Assembly: GCA_965207915.1 (NCBI GenBank) | Contig: OZ242304.1 | Location: 1,674,001 to 1,738,000 of the forward strand | Direction: 5' to 3' | Source of the DNA: VXNJ01 sp009840625 | GTDB lineage: Bacteria > Chloroflexota > UBA11872 > VXNJ01 | Length of the DNA: 64,000 nucleotides | In this document: in pieces, positions 49,528-57,088 of the stretch | Position numbering within the stretch: the first letter of the stretch is position 1 | How the letters are laid out: each line of letters starts with the position of its first letter | Made by a program: the position numbers and the translations under genes | The notes under the pieces: generated by a model | What the model was told of the DNA's origin: nothing | Seen by the model: the letters and a program-made list of their open reading frames with translations, nothing else | Database searches by the model: none

Positions 49528-50529
49528 ATGGACGGCTGGGATGTAGTCATCCTCGCGGTCAAGGTCTTGGTCTTCTTCGTGGTCTTCTTCACCTCGCCGA
49601 TGATTTGGGTCCTGGCCGAACGAAAGTACCTAGGCCGCGTCCAGGCCCGCTACGGCCCCAACCGGGTCGGTCCCTGGGGGGTGCTTCAGACGCTCGTCGA
49701 TGGACTGAAGCTGGGAGTAAAAGAAGACATAATCCCGCCCTGGGGCGACAAAGTCGTGTTCTGGCTGGCGCCGCTGTTCATGGTGGTGCCGGCCGCCACC
49801 GCCTGGGCGGTCATCCCGCTGGGCCCGCGCATCGAGCTGGGCCGCGAGATCGAACTCTGGATCGTGGACCTGAACGTCGCTCTGCTATTCGTATTGGCGT
49901 TGGGGTCACTTAACGCCTACGGCCCGGTGATGTCGGGCTGGTCGTCGAATTCGAAGTACGCGCACTTCGGATCGCTGCGCTCCTCTGCCCAAGTGATCTC
50001 CTACGAGATCTCGCTTGGCCTGGCGATTCTGGGCGTTCTCATGTACGCGGGCTCCTTCTCGCTGATCGACATAGTCGAGTCCCAGAAGCACATGTGGCAC
50101 ATCGTCCCGCAGCTGCTCGGGTTCCTCATCTTTCTGATATCGGTCGTGGCCGAGACCAACCGGGTGCCCTTCGACCTGCCGGAAGCCGAGACCGAGATCG
50201 TAGCCGGATACCACGTCGAGTATTCCGGAATGCGCTGGGCCTTCTTCTTCATGGCCGAATACGCCAACATGCTGCTGTCTTCGTTCCTGGTCGCAATCCT
50301 CTTCCTGGGCGGTTGGAACGGGTGGACCATTCCTGGCGCCGAAGGCCTTTCCGGGATCCTCTGGATAGTCGGCAAGGCGCTGGTCGTGATGTTCCTTTAC
50401 ATCCTTCTGCGCGGGACGCTGCCGCGGTTGCGTTACGACCAACTGATGGGATTCTGCTGGAAGATTCTGCTGCCGGCCGGGGTCGTGAACTTGGCGCTGG
50501 CCACGGTAATGCGGATTTTCTGGAGCTAG
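49528..50529 (+). CDS. nuoH: NADH-quinone oxidoreductase subunit H
   Basis: 333 residues, starting directly after the nuoG stop. Eight hydrophobic helices; the family blocks AERKYLGRVQARYGPNRVGP, GVKEDIIP, VAETNRVPFDLPEAETEIVAGYHVEY and RGTLPRLRYDQLM are present. It forms part of the quinone-binding site and the proton path in the membrane arm. Confidence 0.96.
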   Translation: MDGWDVVILAVKVLVFFVVFFTSPMIWVLAERKYLGRVQARYGPNRVGPWGVLQTLVDGLKLGVKEDIIPPWGDKVVFWLAPLFMVVPAATAWAVIPLGPRIELGREIELWIVDLNVALLFVLALGSLNAYGPVMSGWSSNSKYAHFGSLRSSAQVISYEISLGLAILGVLMYAGSFSLIDIVESQKHMWHIVPQLLGFLIFLISVVAETNRVPFDLPEAETEIVAGYHVEYSGMRWAFFFMAEYANMLLSSFLVAILFLGGWNGWTIPGAEGLSGILWIVGKALVVMFLYILLRGTLPRLRYDQLMGFCWKILLPAGVVNLALATVMRIFWS

Positions 50530-50538
50530 GGAGGGCAA

Positions 50539-50988
50539 ATGTTCGGCAAGGGACTACTTACCGGCCTGGCCAAGGTCTTCTCGATCGGGTTCCGGAAGCC
50601 CATAACCTACCTTTATCCGGAAGAACCGCGCCCGGTTGCCGAGCGCTTCCGCGGCATGGTCGGGATGCGGCGAGACGAAGTGACCGGACTTCTCTCGTGC
50701 GTCGGCTGCGGACTCTGCGAGACCGCCTGCCCCAACGACGTGATCCGGATTGATACCTCCGAGGCCGAGGACGGGACGCGCTGGGTGGAGCGGTACGAGT
50801 TCGACCTGGGCCGCTGCATCTACTGCTATCTGTGCATCGAGGCCTGTCCGGTTGACGCCCTGCAGGTGACGCCCGCCTATCACACCGTCACCCCGGACCG
50901 CTCCGAGCTGGTGATCGACGCCGACACGATGATGCAGATGTGGGAAGACTCCGACCAGCAGCTCTTCAAGCACCACTGGAATAAGTAA
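50539..50988 (+). CDS. nuoI: NADH-quinone oxidoreductase subunit I
   Basis: 149 residues with GGGAGG before the start. Two 4Fe-4S ferredoxin motifs, CVGCGLCETACPNDVI and CIYCYLCIEACPVDAL, carry clusters N6a and N6b that pass electrons to the NuoB cluster. An N-terminal amphipathic segment anchors it. Normal length. Confidence 0.95.
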   Translation: MFGKGLLTGLAKVFSIGFRKPITYLYPEEPRPVAERFRGMVGMRRDEVTGLLSCVGCGLCETACPNDVIRIDTSEAEDGTRWVERYEFDLGRCIYCYLCIEACPVDALQVTPAYHTVTPDRSELVIDADTMMQMWEDSDQQLFKHHWNK

Positions 50989-50992
50989 CCAG

Positions 50993-51610
50993 GTGACCGA
51001 AGCCGCGTTCGTATACCTGTCGGTTGTTGCCGTAGTCAGCGGGCTGGCCGTGGTGCTCCTGCGCAGTCCGATTCACTGCGCGCTGGCGCTAGTCCTGACC
51101 GTATTTCACGTCACCGGGATGCTGGTAATCATGGGCTCAGGGTTCCTGGCGGTTCTTAATGTCCTGGTGTACGCCGGCGCGATCATCGTCCTCTTCCTGT
51201 TCACCATGATGCTGCTCAACCTCCACCAGCACGAAGAGACCCGGTACCTGCACCGCTACCAGACCTGGCTCGGCATCCCCCTCGGGGCGCTGCTGCTGAT
51301 CGAGGCCGTCTGGGTGGCGGCCGCCCAGCCCAACCCGAGCGGGGATCAGCTGGGGCGCTACTCGCCCGAGGCCATAGACGCCGCTGGCGGATCGGCGATC
51401 GCCGCCGCCGACGTGATCTTCTCCCAGTACGCGCTGCCGTTCGAGGTGGCCGGGGTGCTGCTGATGGCGGCCTCGATCGCCGGCCTCGTCCTGGCGCGGC
51501 GGGCGTCCGACGAGGAAGAGATCGAAGAAGAAGTCGATCCGGTCACCGACGCCGCCGGCGCCGAATACGTCGCCGCGCTCGAGGGCGATTCGCACGGGGG
51601 CGCGCATTGA
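50993..51610 (+). CDS. nuoJ: NADH-quinone oxidoreductase subunit J
   Basis: 205 residues from a GTG 4 nt after nuoI. Five hydrophobic helices, with the family blocks RSPIHCALALVLTVFHVTG and VLVYAGAIIVLFLFTMMLLNL. An acidic C-terminal tail (ASDEEEIEEEVDPVTDAAG) is an extension. The stop overlaps the nuoK TTG start. Confidence 0.93.
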   Translation: MTEAAFVYLSVVAVVSGLAVVLLRSPIHCALALVLTVFHVTGMLVIMGSGFLAVLNVLVYAGAIIVLFLFTMMLLNLHQHEETRYLHRYQTWLGIPLGALLLIEAVWVAAAQPNPSGDQLGRYSPEAIDAAGGSAIAAADVIFSQYALPFEVAGVLLMAASIAGLVLARRASDEEEIEEEVDPVTDAAGAEYVAALEGDSHGGAH

Positions 51611-51912
51611 CCCTGCCGCTTTCGGCCTTCCTCATAGTCGGCGCGATCCTCTTCTCGCTCGGCGCGGTCGGGGTGTTGATCCGCCGCAACATCATCGTTG
51701 TCTTCCTCTCGGTCGAGCTAATGCTCCAGGGCGCGATCCTGAACCTTGGCGCGTTCGCGGTCTACAACTACGACTTGGCCGGCTACATGCTGGTTCTGCT
51801 GACGCTCACCATCGCGGCCGCCGAAGCGGTCGTGGGCCTGGCAATCCTGGTCGCCCTTTCGCGCCAAATCTCCGGGTTCTTCGTCGACCGCCTCCAGTCG
51901 CTGCGCGGCTAG
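51607..51912 (+). CDS. nuoK: NADH-quinone oxidoreductase subunit K
   Basis: 101 residues, TTG start overlapping the nuoJ stop. Three helices with the two membrane glutamates needed for proton transfer: SVELMLQGAILNLGAF and TIAAAEAVVGLAI. Normal size. Confidence 0.95.
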   Translation: MTLPLSAFLIVGAILFSLGAVGVLIRRNIIVVFLSVELMLQGAILNLGAFAVYNYDLAGYMLVLLTLTIAAAEAVVGLAILVALSRQISGFFVDRLQSLRG

Positions 51913-51928
51913 GTAGCAGGGCAATCTG

Positions 51929-53833
51929 ATGGCCGAATACTCCTGGGCTATCCCGGCGCTGCCGCTGGCCGCGTTCCTATTCAATGGATTGTTCGGACCG
52001 CGCTACCTGGGCCGCATCGCCGGGGTGATCGCCTCGCTGGCGATTGGCGGGGCTTTCATCGCCTCGGCATTGCTCTGGTTCGATTTGCCGGCCGAGGGAT
52101 CGGCCGATCGCCAGCAGGAGCTCTACCGCTGGGTCGCGTCTGGCGACCTGACGATCAGCATAGGGTTCCTGCTCGACGAGTTAGCGGTGGTGATGCTACT
52201 GGTCGTGACCGGAGTCTCGTTCCTGGTTCACGTCTACTCCACTGCCTACATGGCCCACGATCCCTCCCAGGCGCGCTTCTTCGTCTGGCTGCCGCTGTTC
52301 GTCTTCTCGATGATCCTGCTGGTCATGGCCGACAACTTCCTGCTGCTGTTCGTATTCTGGGAGATGGTCGGGGTGTGCTCGTACCTGCTGATCGGGTTCT
52401 GGCACCGGCGCAACAGCGCCAACGACGCCGCGATAAAGGCGTTCGTGACCAACCGGATCGGCGACTTCGGGTTCGCCGCCGGGGTCTTCCTGGTGTTCTG
52501 GACGTTCGGGACGCTAGATTACCTCTCCGTTCACGAACAGGTCGAACAGGCTTCGACCGGCGTCCTGCTGGCGATCGCGCTGCTTCTGTTCGTGGGCGCG
52601 ATGGGCAAATCGGCCCAGTTCCCGCTGCACGTCTGGCTGCCGGACGCGATGGAGGGCCCCACCCCGGTCTCGGCATTGATCCACGCGGCGACGATGGTCA
52701 CCGCCGGGGTCTACATGGTCGCCCGCCACTCGGTGATCTTCGAGGCCTCCGGTGACGCACTGCTGGTCGTGGGCGGTTTCGGAGCGTTCACCGCGCTGCT
52801 GGCGGCCACCATCGGCTGCGTCCAGACGGATATCAAGCGGGTCCTGGCCTACTCGACGGTCTCGCAGCTTGGCCTCATGTTCATGGGGCTCGGCGCCGGT
52901 GCCTACATCGCCGCGATCTTCCACCTGGTTACGCACGCGTTCTTCAAGGCCCTGCTCTTTCTCGGCTCCGGATCGGTCATCCATGCCATGGACGACGAGC
53001 AGGACATGCGACGCTACGGGGGATTGGCCAGGAAACTTCCCTGGACCTACGCGACGTTCCTGCTGGGCGGGATTGCGCTGGCGGCGGTTTTCCCGCTGGC
53101 GGGTTTCTGGAGCAAGGACGAACTGATCGCGTCGACGTACGCCGCCGGCGCTTCAAGCGACGGCAACTGGGGCTTCCTCATTTACTTTGCGGCAGGGCTC
53201 GTAACTTCGCTGCTGACCGCCTTCTATACGATCCGGATGATCGTGATGACCTTCCACGGTTCGCCGCGCGATCAGGAACTGCATGACCACGCCCACGAAT
53301 CGCCCTGGGCGATGGTCTCGCCGCTGGTTATCCTGGCCGCGCTTTCGGTAGTCGCCGGCGTGGTGCTCGGGATCCCGCCCGAGCATGGAATCTTCCACGA
53401 CTACCTGGGCCACGTATTGCATTCGATCCACTACAAGCTCACCGGCGACGAGACGCTGACCGTTGTCATGGCGCTCGTCTCCACCGCCGTCGCGCTCGGG
53501 GGAGTGGCCCTGGCCTGGGCCGCCTACTCGCGCGGAATCGTCTCGGTCCGGCTTCTGCGAAATCTTGCGCCGGGCTTCTACAAGCTTGCTGGCGAGAAGT
53601 ACTACATGGACCACATCGGCGACGGCCTGATCACCGGCGGGACCCGGACCACCGCCTTCTTCCTCTGGGGTGTGGACGCGCGCCTGGTCGACGGGATCGT
53701 CAACCTGATCGGCTGGCTGGTGCGGGCGGTCGCGGCGGTCGCCCGGCGCCTGCAGACCGGGCAGGTCCAGAACTACACGCTTCTGGTCGTGCTGGGAATC
53801 GCCGCGGTCGTCGGATCGCTGATGCTGGCGTGA
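51929..53833 (+). CDS. nuoL: NADH-quinone oxidoreductase subunit L
   Basis: 634 residues, antiporter-like. It has VFWEMVGVCSYLLIGFW (with the conserved Glu), FPLHVWLPDAMEGPTPVSALIHAATMVTAGVYMVAR and TQSDIKRVLAYSTVSQLG-type block (TDIKRVLAYSTVSQLGLMF), followed by the long C-terminal amphipathic helix region. Proton-pumping subunit at the tip of the membrane arm. Confidence 0.96.
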   Translation: MAEYSWAIPALPLAAFLFNGLFGPRYLGRIAGVIASLAIGGAFIASALLWFDLPAEGSADRQQELYRWVASGDLTISIGFLLDELAVVMLLVVTGVSFLVHVYSTAYMAHDPSQARFFVWLPLFVFSMILLVMADNFLLLFVFWEMVGVCSYLLIGFWHRRNSANDAAIKAFVTNRIGDFGFAAGVFLVFWTFGTLDYLSVHEQVEQASTGVLLAIALLLFVGAMGKSAQFPLHVWLPDAMEGPTPVSALIHAATMVTAGVYMVARHSVIFEASGDALLVVGGFGAFTALLAATIGCVQTDIKRVLAYSTVSQLGLMFMGLGAGAYIAAIFHLVTHAFFKALLFLGSGSVIHAMDDEQDMRRYGGLARKLPWTYATFLLGGIALAAVFPLAGFWSKDELIASTYAAGASSDGNWGFLIYFAAGLVTSLLTAFYTIRMIVMTFHGSPRDQELHDHAHESPWAMVSPLVILAALSVVAGVVLGIPPEHGIFHDYLGHVLHSIHYKLTGDETLTVVMALVSTAVALGGVALAWAAYSRGIVSVRLLRNLAPGFYKLAGEKYYMDHIGDGLITGGTRTTAFFLWGVDARLVDGIVNLIGWLVRAVAAVARRLQTGQVQNYTLLVVLGIAAVVGSLMLA

Positions 53834-53842
53834 TTTGCACTG

Positions 53843-55300
53843 ATGCCTGAAACTTCTGCTCCCCCGCTGCTCTCGCTCTGCGTCTGGCTTCCGCTGGCAG
53901 GGGCGGTCGCGACCTGGTTCATGCGGTCGCGCCAGGCCGCCACCGCGACCGCGCTGCTGTTCTCGCTTCTAACCCTCGGTGCGGTCCTCTCGGTCGTTTT
54001 CAGCTTCGACTCCAATGTCGCGGGTTACCAGTACCTTGAGCAGCGCGACTGGATTCCGCAGTTCGGCCTGCAATACAAGCTCGGCGTCGACGGGATCTCG
54101 ATCCTGATGGTCCTCCTCACCGGGCTATTGACCCCAATCGTTATCGGCACTTCATGGCTATCTATATCTGATCGCACGCGCGAGTACATGGCCGCGATGC
54201 TGCTGCTGGAGACCGGGATGATCGGGGTCTTCGTCGCCCTCGACCTGGTCCTCTTCTACGTTTTCTGGGAAGTGGTCCTGATCCCGATGTATCTGATCAT
54301 CGGCGTTTGGGGCGGCCCGCGCCGGATCTACGCTGCGGTCAAGTTCTTCCTTTTCACCTTTATCGGATCGGTCCTGATGCTGGTGGCGATCATCGCCATC
54401 GGATTGGATGCAGGTTCATTCGACATCCAGATGCTGCCCGAAATTGGATTGACCCAGTCACTGCAGTACTGGGTGTTCGGAGCGTTCTTTGCCGCATTCG
54501 CGATCAAGATCCCCATGTTCCCGCTCCACACATGGCTCCCCGACGCCCATGTCGAGGCCCCGACCGGGGGCAGCGTCATCCTGGCCGGGGTATTGCTAAA
54601 GATGGGCGGCTACGGCTTTCTGCGATTGATACTGCCGCTCTCGCCGCAGGCGGTGGACGAATTCCGGGCGGCAGTGATCGTTCTCTCCGTGATCGCGATC
54701 ATTTACGGCGCGCTGGTTGCGATGGCCCAGCGGGACGTCAAGAAACTGATTGCCTATTCGTCCGTGTCGCACATGGGTTTTGTGACCCTGGGGATTTTCT
54801 CCGGCAACCAGCAGGCGCTCGACGGGGCGATCATCCAGATGTTCTCGCACGGCCTGATCACCGGTGCTCTGTTCCTCTGCGTCGGAGTGGTCTACGACCG
54901 CACCCACACCAGGCTTTTCTCGGACCTCGGCGGTCTTGCCGAACGGATTCCGGTTTTCGCGGTCGTTCTCGGATTCTTCACGCTCGCTTCGCTCGGGCTA
55001 CCGACGATGAGCGGTTTCGTGGGCGAATTCCTGGTCCTGATTGGCGCATTTGGCTATTCCTACATCGCTGGATTCGGGGCGCTGGTGGGCGTGATTCTGG
55101 CGGCCGCCTACATGCTCTGGATGTACAAAAAACTCATGCTCGGCAAGGTCAATGAAGGGTTTGCCGGCATCACGGACATGAACCGGGTGGAATTCGCGTC
55201 GTTATTGCCACTGATGGCAATGGTGATGTGGGTTGGGATCGCGCCGGACCCCTTCGTCGCTATGCTCTCGCTCGCAACCGGGCAGCTGGTGGGACTCTAG
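53843..55300 (+). CDS. nuoM: NADH-quinone oxidoreductase subunit M
   Basis: 485 residues, antiporter-like. Blocks: FYVFWEVVLIPMYLIIGVWGG, FPLHTWLPDAHVEAPTGGSVILAGVLLKMGGYG and RDVKKLIAYSSVSHMGFV. The start is 9 nt after nuoL. Proton-pumping subunit. Confidence 0.96.
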   Translation: MPETSAPPLLSLCVWLPLAGAVATWFMRSRQAATATALLFSLLTLGAVLSVVFSFDSNVAGYQYLEQRDWIPQFGLQYKLGVDGISILMVLLTGLLTPIVIGTSWLSISDRTREYMAAMLLLETGMIGVFVALDLVLFYVFWEVVLIPMYLIIGVWGGPRRIYAAVKFFLFTFIGSVLMLVAIIAIGLDAGSFDIQMLPEIGLTQSLQYWVFGAFFAAFAIKIPMFPLHTWLPDAHVEAPTGGSVILAGVLLKMGGYGFLRLILPLSPQAVDEFRAAVIVLSVIAIIYGALVAMAQRDVKKLIAYSSVSHMGFVTLGIFSGNQQALDGAIIQMFSHGLITGALFLCVGVVYDRTHTRLFSDLGGLAERIPVFAVVLGFFTLASLGLPTMSGFVGEFLVLIGAFGYSYIAGFGALVGVILAAAYMLWMYKKLMLGKVNEGFAGITDMNRVEFASLLPLMAMVMWVGIAPDPFVAMLSLATGQLVGL

Positions 55301-56764
55301 ATGCCGTACGAGTGGTCCGAGATTGGCCAGATCGGCCCGGAGATGATCCTGGTCGCCGTGGCCAGCACCACACCATTGATGTGGGTTTTCTCGAAACGCG
55401 ATAACCGCTGGGCGTACCTGGCACTTACGTTGGTCGGTGCCGTGTTTGCGGCCGGAATCCTGGTAGGCCAGTGGCCGCGCGAACCCGAATCGATTCTTTC
55501 CGGTCAACTGGTCATCGACCAGTTTGCAGTATTCCTGAGACTGGTGCTGCTGGCGGTTGCGGCCGCGGCGGTCGTGCTCGGTCTTGGCAACCTGCCGAAA
55601 GTGCGATTCGGGGCCTACGCGGCCATTCTTCTCTTCTCCACGACTGGCATGATGCTGCTCGTCGGGGCAAACGACCTGGTCGTCATGTTCGTGGCCCTGG
55701 AGTTGATGTCGATTCCGATCTACGCCCTGGTTGCGATCACCCGCTGGCGGCAACGATCCACAGAAGGCGCTATCAAGTACTTCACGATGGGCGCGCTTTC
55801 TACTGCTGTAACAGCCTATGGAGTCGGATGGCTGTATGGAGTGACCGGCGAGACTTCGTTCGCCGAAATCGGGTCAGTGTTCGCCCAGCGCGAAATCGGT
55901 CCACCGGAATTTCTGGCGATCGGCCTGATCATCGCGGCGCTTTCCTTCAAGATCGCGCTGGTCCCGTTCCATGCCTGGACACCGGACGCCTACGACGGGG
56001 CGCCGACTGCCGTAACCGCATTTATTTCAGTCGCGCCAAAAATCGCCGCACTTGGATTGCTTCTTCGCCTTCTCGCCGTATCGTTCGAGCCCTACGCGGT
56101 CGACCTCGAAATCCTGCTTGGAGTGTTGGCGGCGATCACTATCGTTGCTGGCAACTTGATCGCGGTCGCCCAAACGAACGTGAAAAGGATGCTGGCATAT
56201 TCGAGCATCGCTCATTCGGGGTACATGCTAGCCGGACTGGTTGCCACGCAATCCCAGGTGGGCGGTGGCCTCACTTACGCCGGTACGCATACCTTGTTGT
56301 ATTACGCGGTCGCCTACGCACTGATGAACACGGGCGCGTTCGCGGTCGTGATGCTGGTTGAACGGTACCGATCAGCAGTTGACTTGGAGGCTTACCGTGG
56401 CCTTGGCCGGAGCTCTCCGGCGCTTGCACTTGCGATGGCTGTGTTCCTGCTTTCCCTCATCGGGGTGCCGCCAACGGCCGGATTCTTCGGAAAGCTACTA
56501 ATAATCGACGTATTGGTCGATGGTGGTGCCACTTGGCTGGCCATTTTGCTTGTGCTTGCGGCCGTTGTTTCTGCTTTCTACTACCTTCGCGTCGTTGTCA
56601 ACATGTACATGCGGACTTCAGAGCCGGAAGCTGCGGCAGTGCCAACGCCGGACGCGGTGGGGGCCATTCTTGCGACCACTGCAATTGGGACGATCATTGT
56701 CGGAGTCTGGTCAGGGTGGTTGCTCGATTTGGCGAATGTCGGTTCGTTTTTGGCTGCCGCTTGA
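55301..56764 (+). CDS. nuoN: NADH-quinone oxidoreductase subunit N
   Basis: 487 residues, starting directly after the nuoM stop. Antiporter-like: MFVALELMSIPIYALVA, FKIALVPFHAWTPDAYDGAPTAVTAFI and TNVKRMLAYSSIAHSGYML. Last gene of the operon; a 324-nt gap follows. Confidence 0.95.
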   Translation: MPYEWSEIGQIGPEMILVAVASTTPLMWVFSKRDNRWAYLALTLVGAVFAAGILVGQWPREPESILSGQLVIDQFAVFLRLVLLAVAAAAVVLGLGNLPKVRFGAYAAILLFSTTGMMLLVGANDLVVMFVALELMSIPIYALVAITRWRQRSTEGAIKYFTMGALSTAVTAYGVGWLYGVTGETSFAEIGSVFAQREIGPPEFLAIGLIIAALSFKIALVPFHAWTPDAYDGAPTAVTAFISVAPKIAALGLLLRLLAVSFEPYAVDLEILLGVLAAITIVAGNLIAVAQTNVKRMLAYSSIAHSGYMLAGLVATQSQVGGGLTYAGTHTLLYYAVAYALMNTGAFAVVMLVERYRSAVDLEAYRGLGRSSPALALAMAVFLLSLIGVPPTAGFFGKLLIIDVLVDGGATWLAILLVLAAVVSAFYYLRVVVNMYMRTSEPEAAAVPTPDAVGAILATTAIGTIIVGVWSGWLLDLANVGSFLAAA

Positions 56765-57088
56765 GACACGCATCGAGTCTCAATTGAATACGAGGCAAAC
56801 TGCCGAGTCTGCCAATAACGGCGGCGGGACTTCAACGTTTTATCTATTAGTGAATGGCGACCAAGGCAGTTTTTCCATGCAACCCAAAGCGCAAATGGGC
56901 GGAGGCTCGTTTGGGCGGCCGCTCAAGATGTTAGATGGCACGCATATAATGGCGAGTCAATCTGCGCTTGGCGGGTTTGCTGTATGCAAGGCTGAGCCAA
57001 GTCGTTATCCGATACAGCGAACTCACGGAAGGTTTTCACCGGATCAATCCGGCCGACCGTGCCGATTAGAAGTCAGAAGGAGGACGTT
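56765..57088. other. Spacer between nuoN and the secreted protein
   Basis: About 325 bases with no supported gene. It should hold the nuo operon end and the promoter and leader of the TTG-started secreted protein; AGGAGG lies at 57078-57083. I see no clear hairpin terminator. Confidence 0.5.
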
